From NCBI GenBank assembly GCA_027186245.1, contig CP114495.1, forward strand, positions 10,036,501-10,100,500: a DNA stretch of 64,000 bases, read 5' to 3'. The DNA comes from Coriaria nepalensis (taxonomy: Eukaryota > Streptophyta > Magnoliopsida > Cucurbitales > Coriariaceae). Positions 12,228 through 25,039 of this stretch are shown here, piece after piece; within the stretch, counting starts at the first letter, position 1; the number at the start of each line of letters is the position of its first letter. Under the pieces are notes generated by a model. The model did not search any database, was not told the origin of the DNA, and saw only the letters and a program-made list of their open reading frames with translations. Position numbers and translations under genes: made by a program.

Positions 12228-14469
12228 TTAGAAGTCGAATTCCAAATAATTGCTTTCATCAGAAACAGCAGTCGCTTTATCACCTGCTGTAGTAGAAGTG
12301 GGTCCCAGAATTCTCGGAGTCTCGACAACAGGCCTCGGAATCTCAGGCGGGCTAGCACAACGGATCAAGGCCCAATTCACGCCTTCGAAAAACGGATGCT
12401 GTTTAATCTCTGTCGCGCCACGCTCGTAAGCCAACCGATTATGAGGCTCTTTAACAAGCAAGCCTCTAATCAAATCCCGGGCTGAAAAACTAACCATTGG
12501 AGATTCCGGAAACCGTAGAGGCTGGCCCACTACATTAAACAAAGTTTGACAATTTCCGGACCCTTTAAATGGAGTCTTCCCGAACAAAAGCTCATAAAGA
12601 AAAATCCCGAAAGTCCACCAATCAACAGCACTTCCATGGCCTTCACCTTTGATAATCTCGGGGGCTAAATACTCGTGGGTCCCAACAAATGACATGGACC
12701 GGGCATTAGTGGGCTCCGCAACGAGCTCGGGGAGTGGGCTCACCTGATTTCCCATTTCGTTTTTGGGTTTTCTTTCTTTCTTCGATTTTGAGAAGAGGAG
12801 GCGGGGTGAAAAGCAAGTGGTGGGCATGACACACGATGGTTGGATACAAGAGGGTCCGATGCAAGCTGGTTGGATGCAATAGACCGGGTTTCTCCGGAGA
12901 GCATCAGAATCTGGGATGGAGAACTTGACTAGGGTCGGGCTAGAAACACAACGGAGGGAAAGGTCAAAGTCGGAAAGCATTATATGACCGTCTTCTCTAA
13001 CAAGGACGTTTTCCGGTTTGAGATCACGGTAAACAATTCCAAGCATATGGAGATATTCTAGAGCAAGGAGAATTTCTGCCACATAGAATCTGCATGTAGA
13101 AAAAACGTTAAGAGGGATAAGGAGAGGTGTATGGCAACAATTGATCTGTCAATGCAAAAGAGAGAATACATATTTGCTTATCACTCTAGCATTACAAATT
13201 TTGCAATGCTTGGTATTACTAGCATTAGACTTGATTCAATAAATTTCCAAACTTTCGAATAAATATATCACATCAATTTAAATACAGTCCTAAACTAAAA
13301 TCCAGTTTCAAAAACCAATTTAAAAACCGATCAGGCAGACTGACCCTACATTTGAAACTCTAGTTTGGGTCTAACATCCAGTTTGGGATCATAAAGCTCT
13401 AGTGTTTCTCAAACATTGGTCAAAACTAGAAATCTAGCTTACCTCGCAACGTTAACTGAATACAATTGTAGAGACTTCTCTTTAACCTAAACTCCATATT
13501 CAAACATTGACCCGAACAGACCCTGAAGTTAGTTAAGGCCAAGATACTATGTAACACAAAGCCAACCAGACAATCAATTAACAAAATCTTCCAAGAAAAT
13601 AACAAAAAATAAAACCATTTCATGCTACAGAAGAAAACTTTATAAAATACTACATACTTGACTGCTTGTTCAGAAAAATACTTTCCAGGCTGCCTCTGCC
13701 GAAGAGTGTGCAAATCACCTCCAGGGCAAAACTCCATAACCAAACAAGAGAACTTATCTGTCTCAAAATGAGTATAAAGAGTCGGCAAAAAAGGATGGTC
13801 GAGCGATTGAAGAATCTCTCTTTCGGTTTGAGCTCTAAGAAGCTTCTTACGGCTCACTAAAGATGCCTTATCCATAACCTTCATAGCAAAACAACACTTT
13901 GTCCCTCTCAATTCAGAGAGATAAACACATCCTATATCTCCACTTCCAAGCTTCTTCAAGAGCCTAAAATGGCTCACACCCAAAGCGCCATCTTTCAAAC
14001 GGACTGCTCGGATCGCTTCCCATCTTACATCGTTTGCTTTGTGGGGTTTATTAGCAGAGCTGCTTAAACTACTACATGAACTCTCATCGCTCATATCACT
14101 ACTTGTACTACCTCTACACATACTACTTTTCCCACTATCCATAAATTCCGGTCGGTCACTGTGGGTTTTACAGGACCCTACCTTAGATGAGGCTTTCTTT
14201 TGCTCTTGTTTTGGATCAGCCAGGGAACAATTTGCTTCCAACTTGTCAGCTAAGGAATTAGAGGACTCTTCTTTCTTCTTTGAATTTTCAATAGAAACCT
14301 CCTCCTTTGATAAAACTTCTTGTGCTCTTTCAGGTTCTTTTGTTGGGATAACTGGCTCAGCTTTGCTCGTCTTAGTGATTTGCAAGGGGGGATTTTGTTC
14401 GGCTTTTTGATTACTAATCACTTTCTTTTGGGCTTCTTCAGAAGCTTTGGTACCAGATTTTGAGGCCAT
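12228..14469 (-). CDS. AGCVIII protein kinase, D6PK type
   Basis: Two exons, 13658-14469 and 12228-13089, join as K-F-Y-V-A-E and give 557 residues. A Ser/Lys-rich N-terminus (about 1-165) precedes the kinase domain. Visible are the glycine loop [11 protein letters not shown], the ATP lysine K197 in FAMKVMDK, the catalytic loop YRDLKPEN with D293, and DFD at 311-313 in place of DFG, the mark of plant AGCVIII kinases. A family-typical insertion lies between DFD and GTHEYLAPE; it holds repeated CXX(X)P motifs ([16 protein letters not shown]) and a basic run. In D6PK these elements help hold the kinase at the plasma membrane, where it phosphorylates PIN auxin carriers. The C-terminus ends NYLEFDF, resembling a PIF motif (FxxF). 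Related PK5/D6PKL kinases are equally good matches. A leader intron probably lies between about 14.5 and 15.26 kb. Confidence 0.93.
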
Positions 14470-15760
14470 TGATTAAAGACGAATGATTTGTTTTCTAATA
14501 TAAATCAGGTTAAGTTCCACTCATCTTCTTCTTCGGCTTCTATCAATACCATGATTGAAGGAAAAACTTAAAACACAAGCAATAAAATGGTTATACAAGT
14601 CAGATAGAACAATATGTATTTGCAACGAATAACCAACTTTTATTTTTGGCTAAGATAATGATCTGAATAATCTATGAAAATGATTTCAGGAGGGAAAATG
14701 TAACACCCATTCGGGAAAGAAGAAGAAAATGAAAGCATTAAGAAGTACCAGATTGTGCAGAGGGGCAAGGTTTATGGACATTTTTCAAACCTTTTACTGA
14801 GATATAACTAACAGGAAGAATTTGAATCTTAAAAAGAGTTGAACAATCACAGTCCTACCCCTTAAAATGCTTCCTTTTTCCATTCAAATGAAAAAAATAA
14901 CTTTTCTCCGGAACAATAAAGAAATGGATCAAAGAAATAAATAAAGGAATCAAAACAATTTCTTACATGAATGTAGAATTTTCAGTAACCTCAATATACG
15001 ACAAAGCTCATAAACAAAAAAGAATAAGCAAAAAAGCAAAGAGGAAAAAGTAGAGAGAACCCCTTGCCCAGATCTTTAACAGAGACCCATATCTATCAGG
15101 ATCCAGAAACCCGACAGGCACCCAGATGCTAGAAAACAAAATAGAGTGCAAAGAAGCTACAGAAAAGCCAAACCCACCAAGGAAAATCAGAAGAACAAGA
15201 ACAAGCTAAAAAAAGCAAAGGATGAAAAAAGGAATCAAAAGGGGAATACTTTTACTTACTAGTCTCTGAGAGATCGGAGAGAGATGCACATAGGAGAGAG
15301 AGGCCTTGAGCTTTTACAGAGCAGGAAAAGGAGCACCCACTAACTAGTGAAATAGAACAGAGAGAGAGAGAGAGCAAATGAATAAGGGATGAGAGCTCCC
15401 TCCACCTAAAAATGTGTAAGGAGGAAGAAAAGAGAGGGAGGAGAGAGAGAGAGAAAGGTAAAAGCTTTGAATGTGGTAAAACCTAACTGTGGGCAATAGT
15501 ATAGCATTTCCAGCATGTCAAGAGAGAGAAAAAGCAGAGGAGAGAGAGAGGTCAAAGGTAAAAGAGAAAAAGCAAAAATTTCCATTTTTTTGGAGTTCAA
15601 TAATTTCGCATGGGTCTGCATCAACAGAAGCAGTCTACCACCTATCTTATTGCCCGCCCCCCCCCCCCCCCTCTCTCTCTGTCTCTCTCTGCTTTTGGAA
15701 CTTCGTTCTTGTTTCTCATGCATCAACGTTCAAGAACCTTTGGTTTGGCTAAATGAGTAA
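14470..15760 (-). promoter_or_regulatory. 5' UTR (with probable intron) and GA/CT-rich promoter of the D6PK-type gene
   Basis: No coding sequence is supported. GA-rich tracts at 15359-15375 and about 15420-15460, and a poly-C plus CT tract at about 15654-15690, lie where the promoter and transcription start should be. GA/CT repeats are common in plant core promoters and are bound by BPC-type factors; their role here is inferred. Confidence 0.45.
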
Positions 15761-18110
15761 TTTCACTTCCTCTTATTAAAATTAGGCAAATGGAAATTTG
15801 AGATAATTCGACAAAAATGCCATAATTGGAAAGCTAATTAAAAAAATGTCCTGAATTAATACTTTTTTTACTTTAATGTCCATTTTTATTTATTTAAGAA
15901 TTCTGAAAAAAAAAATTATAATATTAAACTTATTTTTCCTCTCATCATTTCTTCATTAATTCTACATCAATATTTCTTTCACAACAAAATGAAAATTTTG
16001 AACTCAAAAAATAATAAATCTTCATCTTATTTGTCATTCTACTTTTTCTTTATAAACTTCATTCTTCTTCTTCATCATTTATACTTAAATGACAACTTGT
16101 AAACTCAAAAAAGGGCAAAAAAAAAAAAAAAGTTCAAATCTAATGATAATTTATATTCATCTTATCTCGCTTATTATACGAGATTTACTAATACCAAAAA
16201 AATATGTTATACATATATAAAAAGCTAATGAATTATAGTTTCTAACGCAATTAACATTTTGTTATTTTGATATCGGATGAAAAAATTATTACTGATTTAA
16301 GTGATAATAGTCACGAACCATTTTATACTTATTCGTTAATATTACCGAGACGATAACAATCTTATTTTAATGATTCCAAATATTTTACTTGGAGTTATGA
16401 GAGACATGTCATATACCATTGGAAATATCTTGATGTTTAGTTTCATATGCAAGTGACCGTTTACAATTTCGAGTTCATATGAATAAGTTATAGTAAAATA
16501 AGTGAAGTAGTGCATGATCATTATAATTCAAATTGCATTTATTTTGTCTCATCTAAAGCAAACGTTCCATAGATGTATAGAAAACTCTAGAAGTCTAGTT
16601 TCAAATGCAACTAATGGTTTGTTATTTCAATATTAGATGAAAAAATTATTATCAATTTAAGTGACAATAATCATAGATTTGTTGATATGAATGAGTTAAA
16701 AACAATATCATTTTGTTTTAATAATTTCAAATATTTTACTTAAAGTTATGAGAAGTGTTATATATTTTTGGAAAGTTCTGGATGTCTAGTTGCATATACA
16801 AGTGCCCATTTACAATTGTGAGTTCAAATGAAAAAGTTATAGTATAATAAGTGTAGTATGGACAAACCATCAGTTGCGTTAAACTAGATTTCTAGACCTT
16901 TCTATATATGTATGTCACATTTTATGGAGATTAGTATGTCTTTCATAGTGAGTGAGACAAGATGAATGCAATTTACATTATGATAATCTTACACATACTC
17001 TACTTATTCCACTACAACTTTTTCATTTAAACTTGAAATCGTAAACGATCACTTACATATGAAACTAGATATTCAAAATTTTCTAATAATATATGATAAG
17101 TTTCCTAACTCCAAATAAAACACTTGAAATCATGAAAACAATATGACATTGTTCTTGATTCGTTGATATAAATGAGTAAGTATAAAATGACATGTTGATA
17201 TTAACATGTTCGTATCAATTATTATTTAAATTGATAATAACTTTTTTATCAAATATCGGAATGACAATTTATCAACTAAAAATTAGAATTTTCTATATAT
17301 ATATGAAACTTTTTTGAAGCATTAATAAATCTCTTATAATTAATAAGATAAATTAAATACAATTTACCATTTATAAGTGTAGACTAATTTTTTTTTTTCC
17401 TCCTTGTTACCGCGTGTGAGTTCCATTTGCTTGGGAAATATTTATGTGACATGTTTAGGATTAAAAGAAATTATGGGGCTCGTAAAGAAAAAAGTTTTAA
17501 GTTTAGGATTGAATTATAAATATTTATTTGTTAGGGAAAATATATGAAATAAAAAGGAGGCTGTCTGACGTGTCTACTTTTCATTCCATTGGCAGAAAGG
17601 AGGTCAAAAGTACGTGATCCACTTTAGCAAAGGGCACCAACTGTGTCGTTAAAGCATTTCATTTTTCATTTGTTACGCTACAAAAAATAACTGCAAGTAA
17701 CAATCAGTCCGTCGTCGTTTGTGTATAGTAACTGCCGCGCATATATTTATAAAATTAAAAATATATTTTTTTTATATTTTGATTTGTCTTTTTTTTTTAA
17801 TTATAAAAATTCCCCTAAATAACACAAAAAATTACTATTTTCATCCTTAAGAAAAATAATATAAAATAAAACCTTCTTTCTTTCTTCTTTTTTTGTTTAA
17901 GGAAAAGGAAAATGGTAAATTTAAAAAGTTTAGAGGTATTTTTTATAATTAAAAAAAGTAGATACATGATAATATAATACATCAAATTATATCTCATAAA
18001 AAAATGTATTTTTAAAATTTGTAAAACAAACAGGCCCGCAGCCTTTTCCAATTTTTCTTTCATCTTGGGTAAAGCCCTAATTCTACGCAAATTATCAAAT
18101 TCCCAAATCC
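15761..18110. other. Long AT-rich gene-poor interval
   Basis: No gene could be found. The main structure is the inverted repeat at about 16147-17375, listed separately. The flanks are low-complexity A/T DNA. Near 18060 the sequence becomes GC-richer, at the probable start of the AP-4 beta transcript. Confidence 0.6.
16147..17375. repeat. Large imperfect inverted repeat made of ~366-bp tandem units
   Basis: Two direct units lie on the left. Unit 1 contains GATGAAAAAATTATTACTG near 16276; unit 2 contains GATGAAAAAATTATTATCA about 366 bp later. Both end in TTATAGTAWAATAAGTG at about 16486 and 16840. From about 16868 to 17375 the same sequence returns in reverse complement: ACTACAACTTTTTCATTTAA near 17010 matches the unit ends, and CTTTTTTATCAAATATCGG near 17240 matches the unit starts. 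The centre is at about 16870. Identity looks roughly 75-85 per cent. The transcript could fold into a long hairpin. It could be a foldback or MITE-like transposon, or satellite DNA with one inverted unit. No coding frame is present. Confidence 0.7.
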
Positions 18111-18866
18111 CACGCTCTAATTCTCCGATTTCTCCTCGGCGAGTCTTCGATCCGTCACAAACTGAAGCTCGAAGATTTCAGCGACGCAGATTAACTGGTA
18201 CGAGTATCTAATCTTGATTCACTGGTAAATTGTACATTTGTAGCTGAATTAGGAGAGTTCGTATTTTTTTTTTTAATGATGAATCGAGTTATGATATTGA
18301 TTTGATCTGCTTGATGTAGGGATTTTGATTGTGGAGGAAGCAATTGTGGGTGAGATTTTCCAGTTTAGCGATAGACATTGGAAAAAGCTGTTATTCAGTG
18401 ATGAAGAACAGTGAGCGTATAGCGAATTTGCTTTAGCAGGTTAGCTGTTCCTCATACTTCTTTACTGTTTCACTGACTTCCAGCTGCTTTATGTGAAGTT
18501 TTATGTGATTCATTCGCAGGTTATGTTGTAGTTATGAATTTAGCTGGGGTAGAGTGCATCAAAATGCGAAATTTAATATTTCTCATTATTAACTCGAGTG
18601 AAAAAAGAAAAGAATATTACTGACGGATGTGTGAATTTCAGTGCCATCTTCTTAAAACTGATGTCCCCCTACATTGTTTTAGTGGCCAGCTGAATTCTGC
18701 CCGGAGTCTCCGAAGTCGATCTTCTCACATTCATTCTCTCTCCATTCTTTTTCTCCATCACCGGTTTAGATCGATCTCTTCTCTGAACTTGAAGCTTTAA
18801 AGGATCATTTAACTTACGGTTCTGTAACGAGACGAACTGTACTGGATTTCTGATTGAGGTTCCTCC
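18111..18866 (+). promoter_or_regulatory. 5' UTR region of the AP-4 beta gene
   Basis: The sequence upstream of the ATG at 18867 contains plausible leader introns, for example a donor at about 18198 and an acceptor at about 18319. A CT-rich stretch at 18720-18760 lies just upstream of the ATG. No open frame of note exists, so this is read as leader and promoter. Confidence 0.45.
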
Positions 18867-21800
18867 ATGGCTCCACCTGCACAGTCTCAGCGATCTCCGT
18901 CACCATCTCAACCTTCCGGGTAGGATATGGACTCTCTCTCTCATAGATCACTGAAATTATGTTTGGGGATTGTGTATGTTGATAATCATTTGATGTGCAA
19001 ATTAGCTGAGTGTTCTTATATTGGCTGAGTTAGCTGAATTCTGCATTTTGTTTCCTCTAGAATTGAAAGTTTGGTAGTTGTTTCCCACTTCCTGAAGCCT
19101 GTATAACTATATGCCATAAGTAACACTGATGAAGCTGTTAAATTGAATTACATTCTCTTTTATTGCATCTTTTCTGATCGGCCATATTGCTTGCCTTTTT
19201 CTTCATTTTGACTTCTGGCTACTAAGCTTAAGGATGAATAATTATCTCGTCTCTGAGCACTAAGGCTGTAAAATTTTAAAATTATCGCCACAACTCAGTG
19301 CTTTATTACTACTGTGTAGGGTTGACAATTAGATGTAGCGGAGTTCTATTTTCATTTATGATTAAACTGTTAAAACTGTTATATTTAGTTCATATTGGAC
19401 CTAACCACTGGGACTCTATTTTTTCCAGAAAAAGTGAAGTCACAGATCTAAAAACGCAGCTCCGCCAGCTTGCTGGAAGCCGAGCACCAGGTGTTGAGGA
19501 TTCAAAGAGGGAGCTATTCAAGAAGGCGATCTCCTACATGACCATTGGGATTGACGTTTCATCTCTCTTTGGAGAGATGGTCATGTGCTCCGCAACATCG
19601 GACATTGTTTTGAAGAAAATGTGCTATCTCTATGTTGGAAACTATGCCAAGGTCAATCCTGATCTGGCACTGTTGACTATCAACTTTCTTCAGAGAGATT
19701 GCAAGGATGAGGATCCAATGATTAGAGGGCTTGCCTTGAGGAGCTTGTGTTCGCTCCGTGTGGCGAATCTAGTTGAGTATCTTGTGGGGCCCTTGGGTTC
19801 AGGATTGAAGGACAATAATAGTTATGTGAGGACTGTGGCTGTCATTGGAGTTCTGAAATTGTATCATATCTCTGCTTCAACTTGTATTGATGCTGATTTT
19901 CCAGTAATGCTTAAGCAACTTATGCTTAATGATCCAGATACCCAGGTGAGCTAGTTTACCCTTCTCATTATTATAGCCTAGTTGTGTTGATTTGAGTAGA
20001 GCATGCTATCTTTTTTTCCCTTCTTATTTTACCCTTTCAGTTTCTCAGTGTGTACATTATCAATCTATTACACGTCAGGTTGTTGCAAATTGTTTGTCCG
20101 CTTTGCAAGAGATTTGGACATCAGAAGCAAGCACCTCTGAGGAGGCAGCCAGGGAGAGAGAGGCTTTGCTTAGCAAGCCTGTTATATACTACCTTCTGAA
20201 TCGGTAAGTTGTATATGTCAGCAGTTAAATTTTAATGACTTGAACTCTGACGACTGTAGTCAAATGTTCTCTTAATGGCCAATTTTCATTTTGTTCATGG
20301 CTTTAACGTTCAGGATCAAAGAGTTCAGTGAATGGGCACAATGTCTTTTGCTTGAGCTGGCTTCTAAATATATACCCTCAGATAGCAACGAGATTTTTGA
20401 CATCATGAATCTTCTTGAAGATAGACTTCAGCATGCTAATGGTGCTGTCGTCCTAGCTACCATCAAACTTTTTCTACATTTGACTTTGTCAATGAATGAT
20501 GTTCATCAGCAGGTATGCCTATGATTATTTTGTTTATTCTTTCGAAATGACATGTCTTAATTAAATAGCTGTAAGTATACTTTCTTTCTTTGATGCACAT
20601 ATTTAGGCATCACTTAATTACCCTTGTATCTATGATGGAATAAAAAGATCTTTAACCTTAGATAAAGACATCTGCTTCCATGAAATCCTTTTCAATGTTT
20701 ACAGTTCTGTAATAATTTAAACTGTCTTTGCACGAGTCATGTTAAAGCAGTGTTTTCTAATGGAATGTTCAACTATTAGGTATATGAACGAATAAAAGCT
20801 CCCCTTTTAACCTTAGTGAGCTCAGGAAGCCCAGAACAATCCTATGCAGTTCTCAGCCATCTGCATCTCTTGGTGATGCGTGCTCCATTTATATTTTCCT
20901 CAGACTACAAACACTTCTATTGCCAGTACAATGAGCCATCTTATGTCAAAAAGTTGAAGCTTGATATGTTGACTGCTGTGGCAAATGAGAGCAACACCTA
21001 TGAAATTGGTAAGTGAATATTTCATTCTTAATGTCTTCTCACGTAAGAAGTTGATATGATAGAAAATGCATGTTCTATGTTTGTTTATTTATTTATCCTC
21101 TTTTCCCAGTGTCCCAGTCTGGTTGTGCTTCATTGTATTTTTTATTTTTTATAGTTTTCTAGTATTAATGTTAGACCTTCTCAAGTGCCTTTCAGTGACG
21201 GAATTATGTGAATATGCTGCAAATGTTGATATCCCCATTGCAAGGGAGTCAATACGTGCTGTTGGGAAGATAGCACTTCAACAATATGATGTAAATGCAA
21301 TCGTTGATCGGCTTCTTCAGTTTCTGGAGATGGAAAAGGACTATGTTACTGCTGAAGCTCTTGTAAGTAGTTTTTAAGTGACTCAGAATTAGTTTCTATT
21401 GCACATTTTTTATTTTATGCCCAAAAAGAGAAGAATAAAATGGCAACGATCTGTTTTCATGGCAAGTGCTGGTAGACTTCTATATAACTTTGGACTTTGA
21501 GATGTATAGGTGCTTGTTAAAGATCTGCTCAGAAAGTATCCACAGTGGAGTCAAGATTGCATTGCTGTAGTTGGGGGTATCAGCAGCAAAAACATTCAAG
21601 AACCTAAGGCCAAGGCTGCTCTTATCTGGATGTTGGGGGAGTATTCTCAGGATATGCATGATGCTCCATATATTTTAGAGAGTTTAATTGAAAATTGGGA
21701 CGAAGAGCATTCTTCCGAGGTATTATTCCTTTCATTCTTTCAATGGGATCTCATCTCTATTTCTCTAGCTGTTCCGGAATCTTAACATTTTCCCTATTCT

Positions 21801-23200
21801 GTTTAAATATCACATTGTTTGTATCCAAGTTATGGACTTTTCTCATTTCAGGTCCGACTACATCTTCTTACAGCAGTGATGAAATGTTTCTTCAAGAGAC
21901 CACCAGAAGCTCAAAAGGCCTTAGGAGCTGCGTTGGCAGCAGGTCTTGCTGATATTCACCAGGTAAAATCCACTCCATATAATATTGATGTTCTGTTCTC
22001 TGACTTATTCCTTAACATCATCATAGCTTCTTTGTGAAAATATTCAATTATAAGCTTTTGGTTAATATGCAGGATGTGCATGATAGAGCCTTATTCTACT
22101 ATAGGCTTTTGCAACACAAAGTTGCTACAGCAGAACATGTGGTCAACCCTCCAAAACAAGCCGTTTCAGTCTTTGCTGATACTCAGAGTAGTGAAGTCAA
22201 AGATCGCATATTTGATGAATTTAACAGCCTCTCTGTTGTATACCAGAAGGTAACTCCAAACTTGCCCTTGCCCTGAATCACTATTAAACATATTTCCTAC
22301 TTTATTGGTAAATATTTTTCTCACTCACCTTCTGTGCTCATATTCATTGGTTTGTAAATTTGTCAGCCATCTTACATGTTTACTGATAAGGAACACCGTG
22401 GGCCCTTTGAATTCTCGGATGAACTTGGAAATCTGTCTTTAGGCACTGAATCTGCAGATACTGTCGTCCCAGCTCAAAGAGTCGAAGCAAACGATAAGGA
22501 TCTTCTTCTAAACACTTCAGAGGAGGAGGAAACTAGACCAGCTACCAACAATGGCTCTGCATATAGTGCTCCTTCTCTTGACAGCTCATCCATGTCGCAG
22601 TTACAGTCTGAGTTGGCAATTTCAAATTCCGCCATTTTAGGGCATAGTCAACAACTGTCTACCTCTGTTATTGATGACCTACTCGGTCTAGGTCTGTCAA
22701 TAGTTCCCACATTTGCACCTTCACCTCCTCCATTGAAGCTCAACTCAAAGGCCGTGCTAGATCCCGGCACTTTTCAGCAGAAATGGCGACAGCTTCCTAT
22801 ATCTCTATCCCAGGTTTATAACTGCAATTATGACATCATTTTAATTATTTTATTTTTGTTTCCAATTCTATTAATTATGGCGAGTGATATATATATTTTT
22901 CTTTTACAGGAGTTTCCTCTAAGTCCTCAAGGAGTCGTTGCTTTATCGACACCTCAAACACTTCTTAGGCATATGCAAGGCCATTCGATCCACTGCATAG
23001 CATCTGGGGGCCAATCCCCTAACTTCAAATTCTTTTTCTTTTCCCAGAAAGCAGAAGAGTCATCTACCTTCCTTGTTGAGTGTATAATCAACACTTCATC
23101 AGCCAAGGCACTGGTCAAGATCAAAGCTGACGATGAAAGTGTATCAGGGGCATTCTCTTCTTTGTTTCAGTCGGCTTTGTCCAACTTTGGTCTGGCATAA
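18867..23200 (+). CDS. AP4B: AP-4 complex beta subunit (beta-adaptin-like protein A)
   Basis: Eleven exons stay in frame: 18867-18919, 19429-19945, 20079-20203, 20314-20512, 20780-21008, 21196-21362, 21510-21719, 21852-21962, 22073-22249, 22367-22813 and 22910-23200. They give 841 residues, the length I recall for the Arabidopsis counterpart. The adaptin trunk of HEAT-like helices fills about 15-550, with MCYLYVGNYAKVNPDLALLT and DPMIRGLALRSLCSLRV. A Ser-rich hinge (about 620-710) and a C-terminal ear follow; the ear includes SIHCIASGGQSPNFKFFFF. AP-4 recruits cargo at the trans-Golgi network; in plants it sorts vacuolar storage proteins and receptors. The hinge has no clathrin box, which fits AP-4 rather than AP-1/2. 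The short first exon encodes a Pro/Ser-rich start before KSEV. Confidence 0.96.
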
Positions 23201-24083
23201 GCTTCGAAATGTCTTTTTATGGCTCGCCTGATGATAGATGTGGTTCATTCTTTTTGCCCCTGCTTTGATTACAGGGTGGGAAATCAAAAGTACTTTTTCC
23301 AAAAAAAATAAATAAATAAAATGAAGATTGGAGTTTTCTGTAGATAGGCTTAGAATGGAGCCTCCTTTCTTTCTTTCTTTTCTGTTTTTTTTTTTTGATT
23401 TTTTTTTTGGGGGTAATGTTATACTTTGAGGGAGTACATTGTCTGTATTTTGTAATTTGAGAGGGATGGGAGTATTGAAAACTTTCGACATTTTGTTTGC
23501 TCATGCAAACATTAATAGCTATTTTCTCTTTTGCTTCTCCTAAAACTTTCAGCTGCCAATTGATCCTGCCATCGTAGAGTGGTACTAATGAACTTACTTA
23601 CAACTAGCTTCATGCTTGTTTAGACATTAATGAGTTCAACTCAGATCAGTTGGATCTAATCGAATCTGATATTCAACTCGTTCTTGGTCAACTAGGTCCT
23701 ATCCCATCAAAGGGGACTTTTTGAGTTTAGATGACTTTTGAGTTTATCTAATTTGATGGAGATCTAACTGATAGGAACCAGATCGGTCAGATCAGATCCG
23801 AATTTGTTTATCCCTAAGTGGCATATAGATGTCTGTCCACTTTTTATAATGAAACTTTTCTTCTTGCTTGGTCATGTCGCTTGTATAGATAGCTAAGGTT
23901 TTGTTTACAGGTGCAAAATTTCAATTTATTTAAGTTAAAGTTTATTTGAGAATAAAAAATAAGGAAGGATGGGTTGAGGTTATAGATTTTTAACCAATTC
24001 TGTCTGATGATAAAGTTAGAACTTTGGAGATAATATAGGAAGAGTTTTTGGAATAGAAAAGGGAGCATATTTTGTATATGGAT

Positions 24084-24160
24084 GAAAGGAAAGGAAAGGA
24101 AAGGAAAGGAAAGGAAAGGAAAGGAAAGGAAAGGAAAGGAAAGGAAAGGAAAGGAAAGGA
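24084..24160. repeat. (AAAGG)n pentanucleotide array, about 15 copies
   Basis: An almost perfect array of AAAGG units with no spacers, in an intergenic AT-rich setting. Confidence 0.95.
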
Positions 24161-24949
24161 TATTTAAACTAACTGGGTTATGTTTCTATCAAGTTTTGGT
24201 ATTTATGATAGTCTGGTGATCCTAATTATGATAATTATTTTTTAACATAATTTAAAATTTATTATAATTATTATAATCTTTTAGTGTTCATTAATAAAAA
24301 AAATCCTTTGCCGTACCATAATGGACTACAATTAAACAACAAATTTAAACGTTTGTTTATATATATATATATATATACACAATAAATTACCCTAAAAAAT
24401 ACAGAATTCAAAACATATTTCAAGTCTTAACTACTACTTGCACCAGTCAATACTCAAAGAAGTTGAAATTTTGAATGGCCAATAGGATTTAGGAAAGTGA
24501 AGTGTGTACTAATTATGATCTATAAAGATGCTGGGTTATGGTCTTGATCTTCTTCTTCTCCAACTGATTATTGTTTAATTAGTGTTTTTATTTTTTATTT
24601 TGACCAACTGATTAGAAAACGAAGTTGATGATGATTTAAAGTCCTATGATTGAATTGGTCCTCAAAAACATGTCTAGGACTGGGGATCGAGACTCTAGAA
24701 CTAATTTACAGGCACTTGACATTTTTAATGGTGATGTCCTCATCATTATAAAAGTCCATATGTATGATATATTCATATTAAGGATGAGAAAACATACACA
24801 TATATATACACAAGAAGTACATGCTTTGTCTAATTAATATAAATGAAATGGACAGCTAATGAGAAACTGATATATATAAGAAGGTTATGTTCTTCTTCTC
24901 CGGCAAATCATATCAACACATTCTCTTCTTATCAGTATCTAAAGTGAAG

Positions 24950-24994
<45 letters not shown>
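24950..24994. repeat. Compound (TA)n(GA)n microsatellite in the HIPP leader
   Basis: About ten TA units pass directly into about twelve GA units, ending some 45 bases before the HIPP ATG and so probably transcribed in its 5' UTR. Confidence 0.9.
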
Positions 24995-25039
24995 TCCCAG
25001 GAAGCACATATAACTTTCATTTCCAACAATCATATTAAG

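Larger units (their letters stand above)
23201..25039. other. 3' flank of AP-4 beta and spacer to the HIPP gene
   Basis: The first 300 bases are T-rich and probably the AP-4 beta 3' UTR. No gene is supported in the rest. It holds the AAAGG array (24084-24160), a TA run near 24358-24376, and a (TA)n(GA)n run at 24950-24994 close to the HIPP start. A TATATATAAG box at 24869-24880 lies about 165 bases before the HIPP ATG and is its likely TATA element. Confidence 0.6.

Noticed and set aside
23641..23810. Loose inverted similarity (GATCAGTTGGATCT against AGATCTAACTGAT)
   Set aside because: Matches are short and broken and could be chance; no ends or target-site duplications could be defined.
24084..24160. 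Regular repeats taken as a possible CRISPR-like array
   Set aside because: The units are five bases long and have no spacers; it is a microsatellite in a plant genome.
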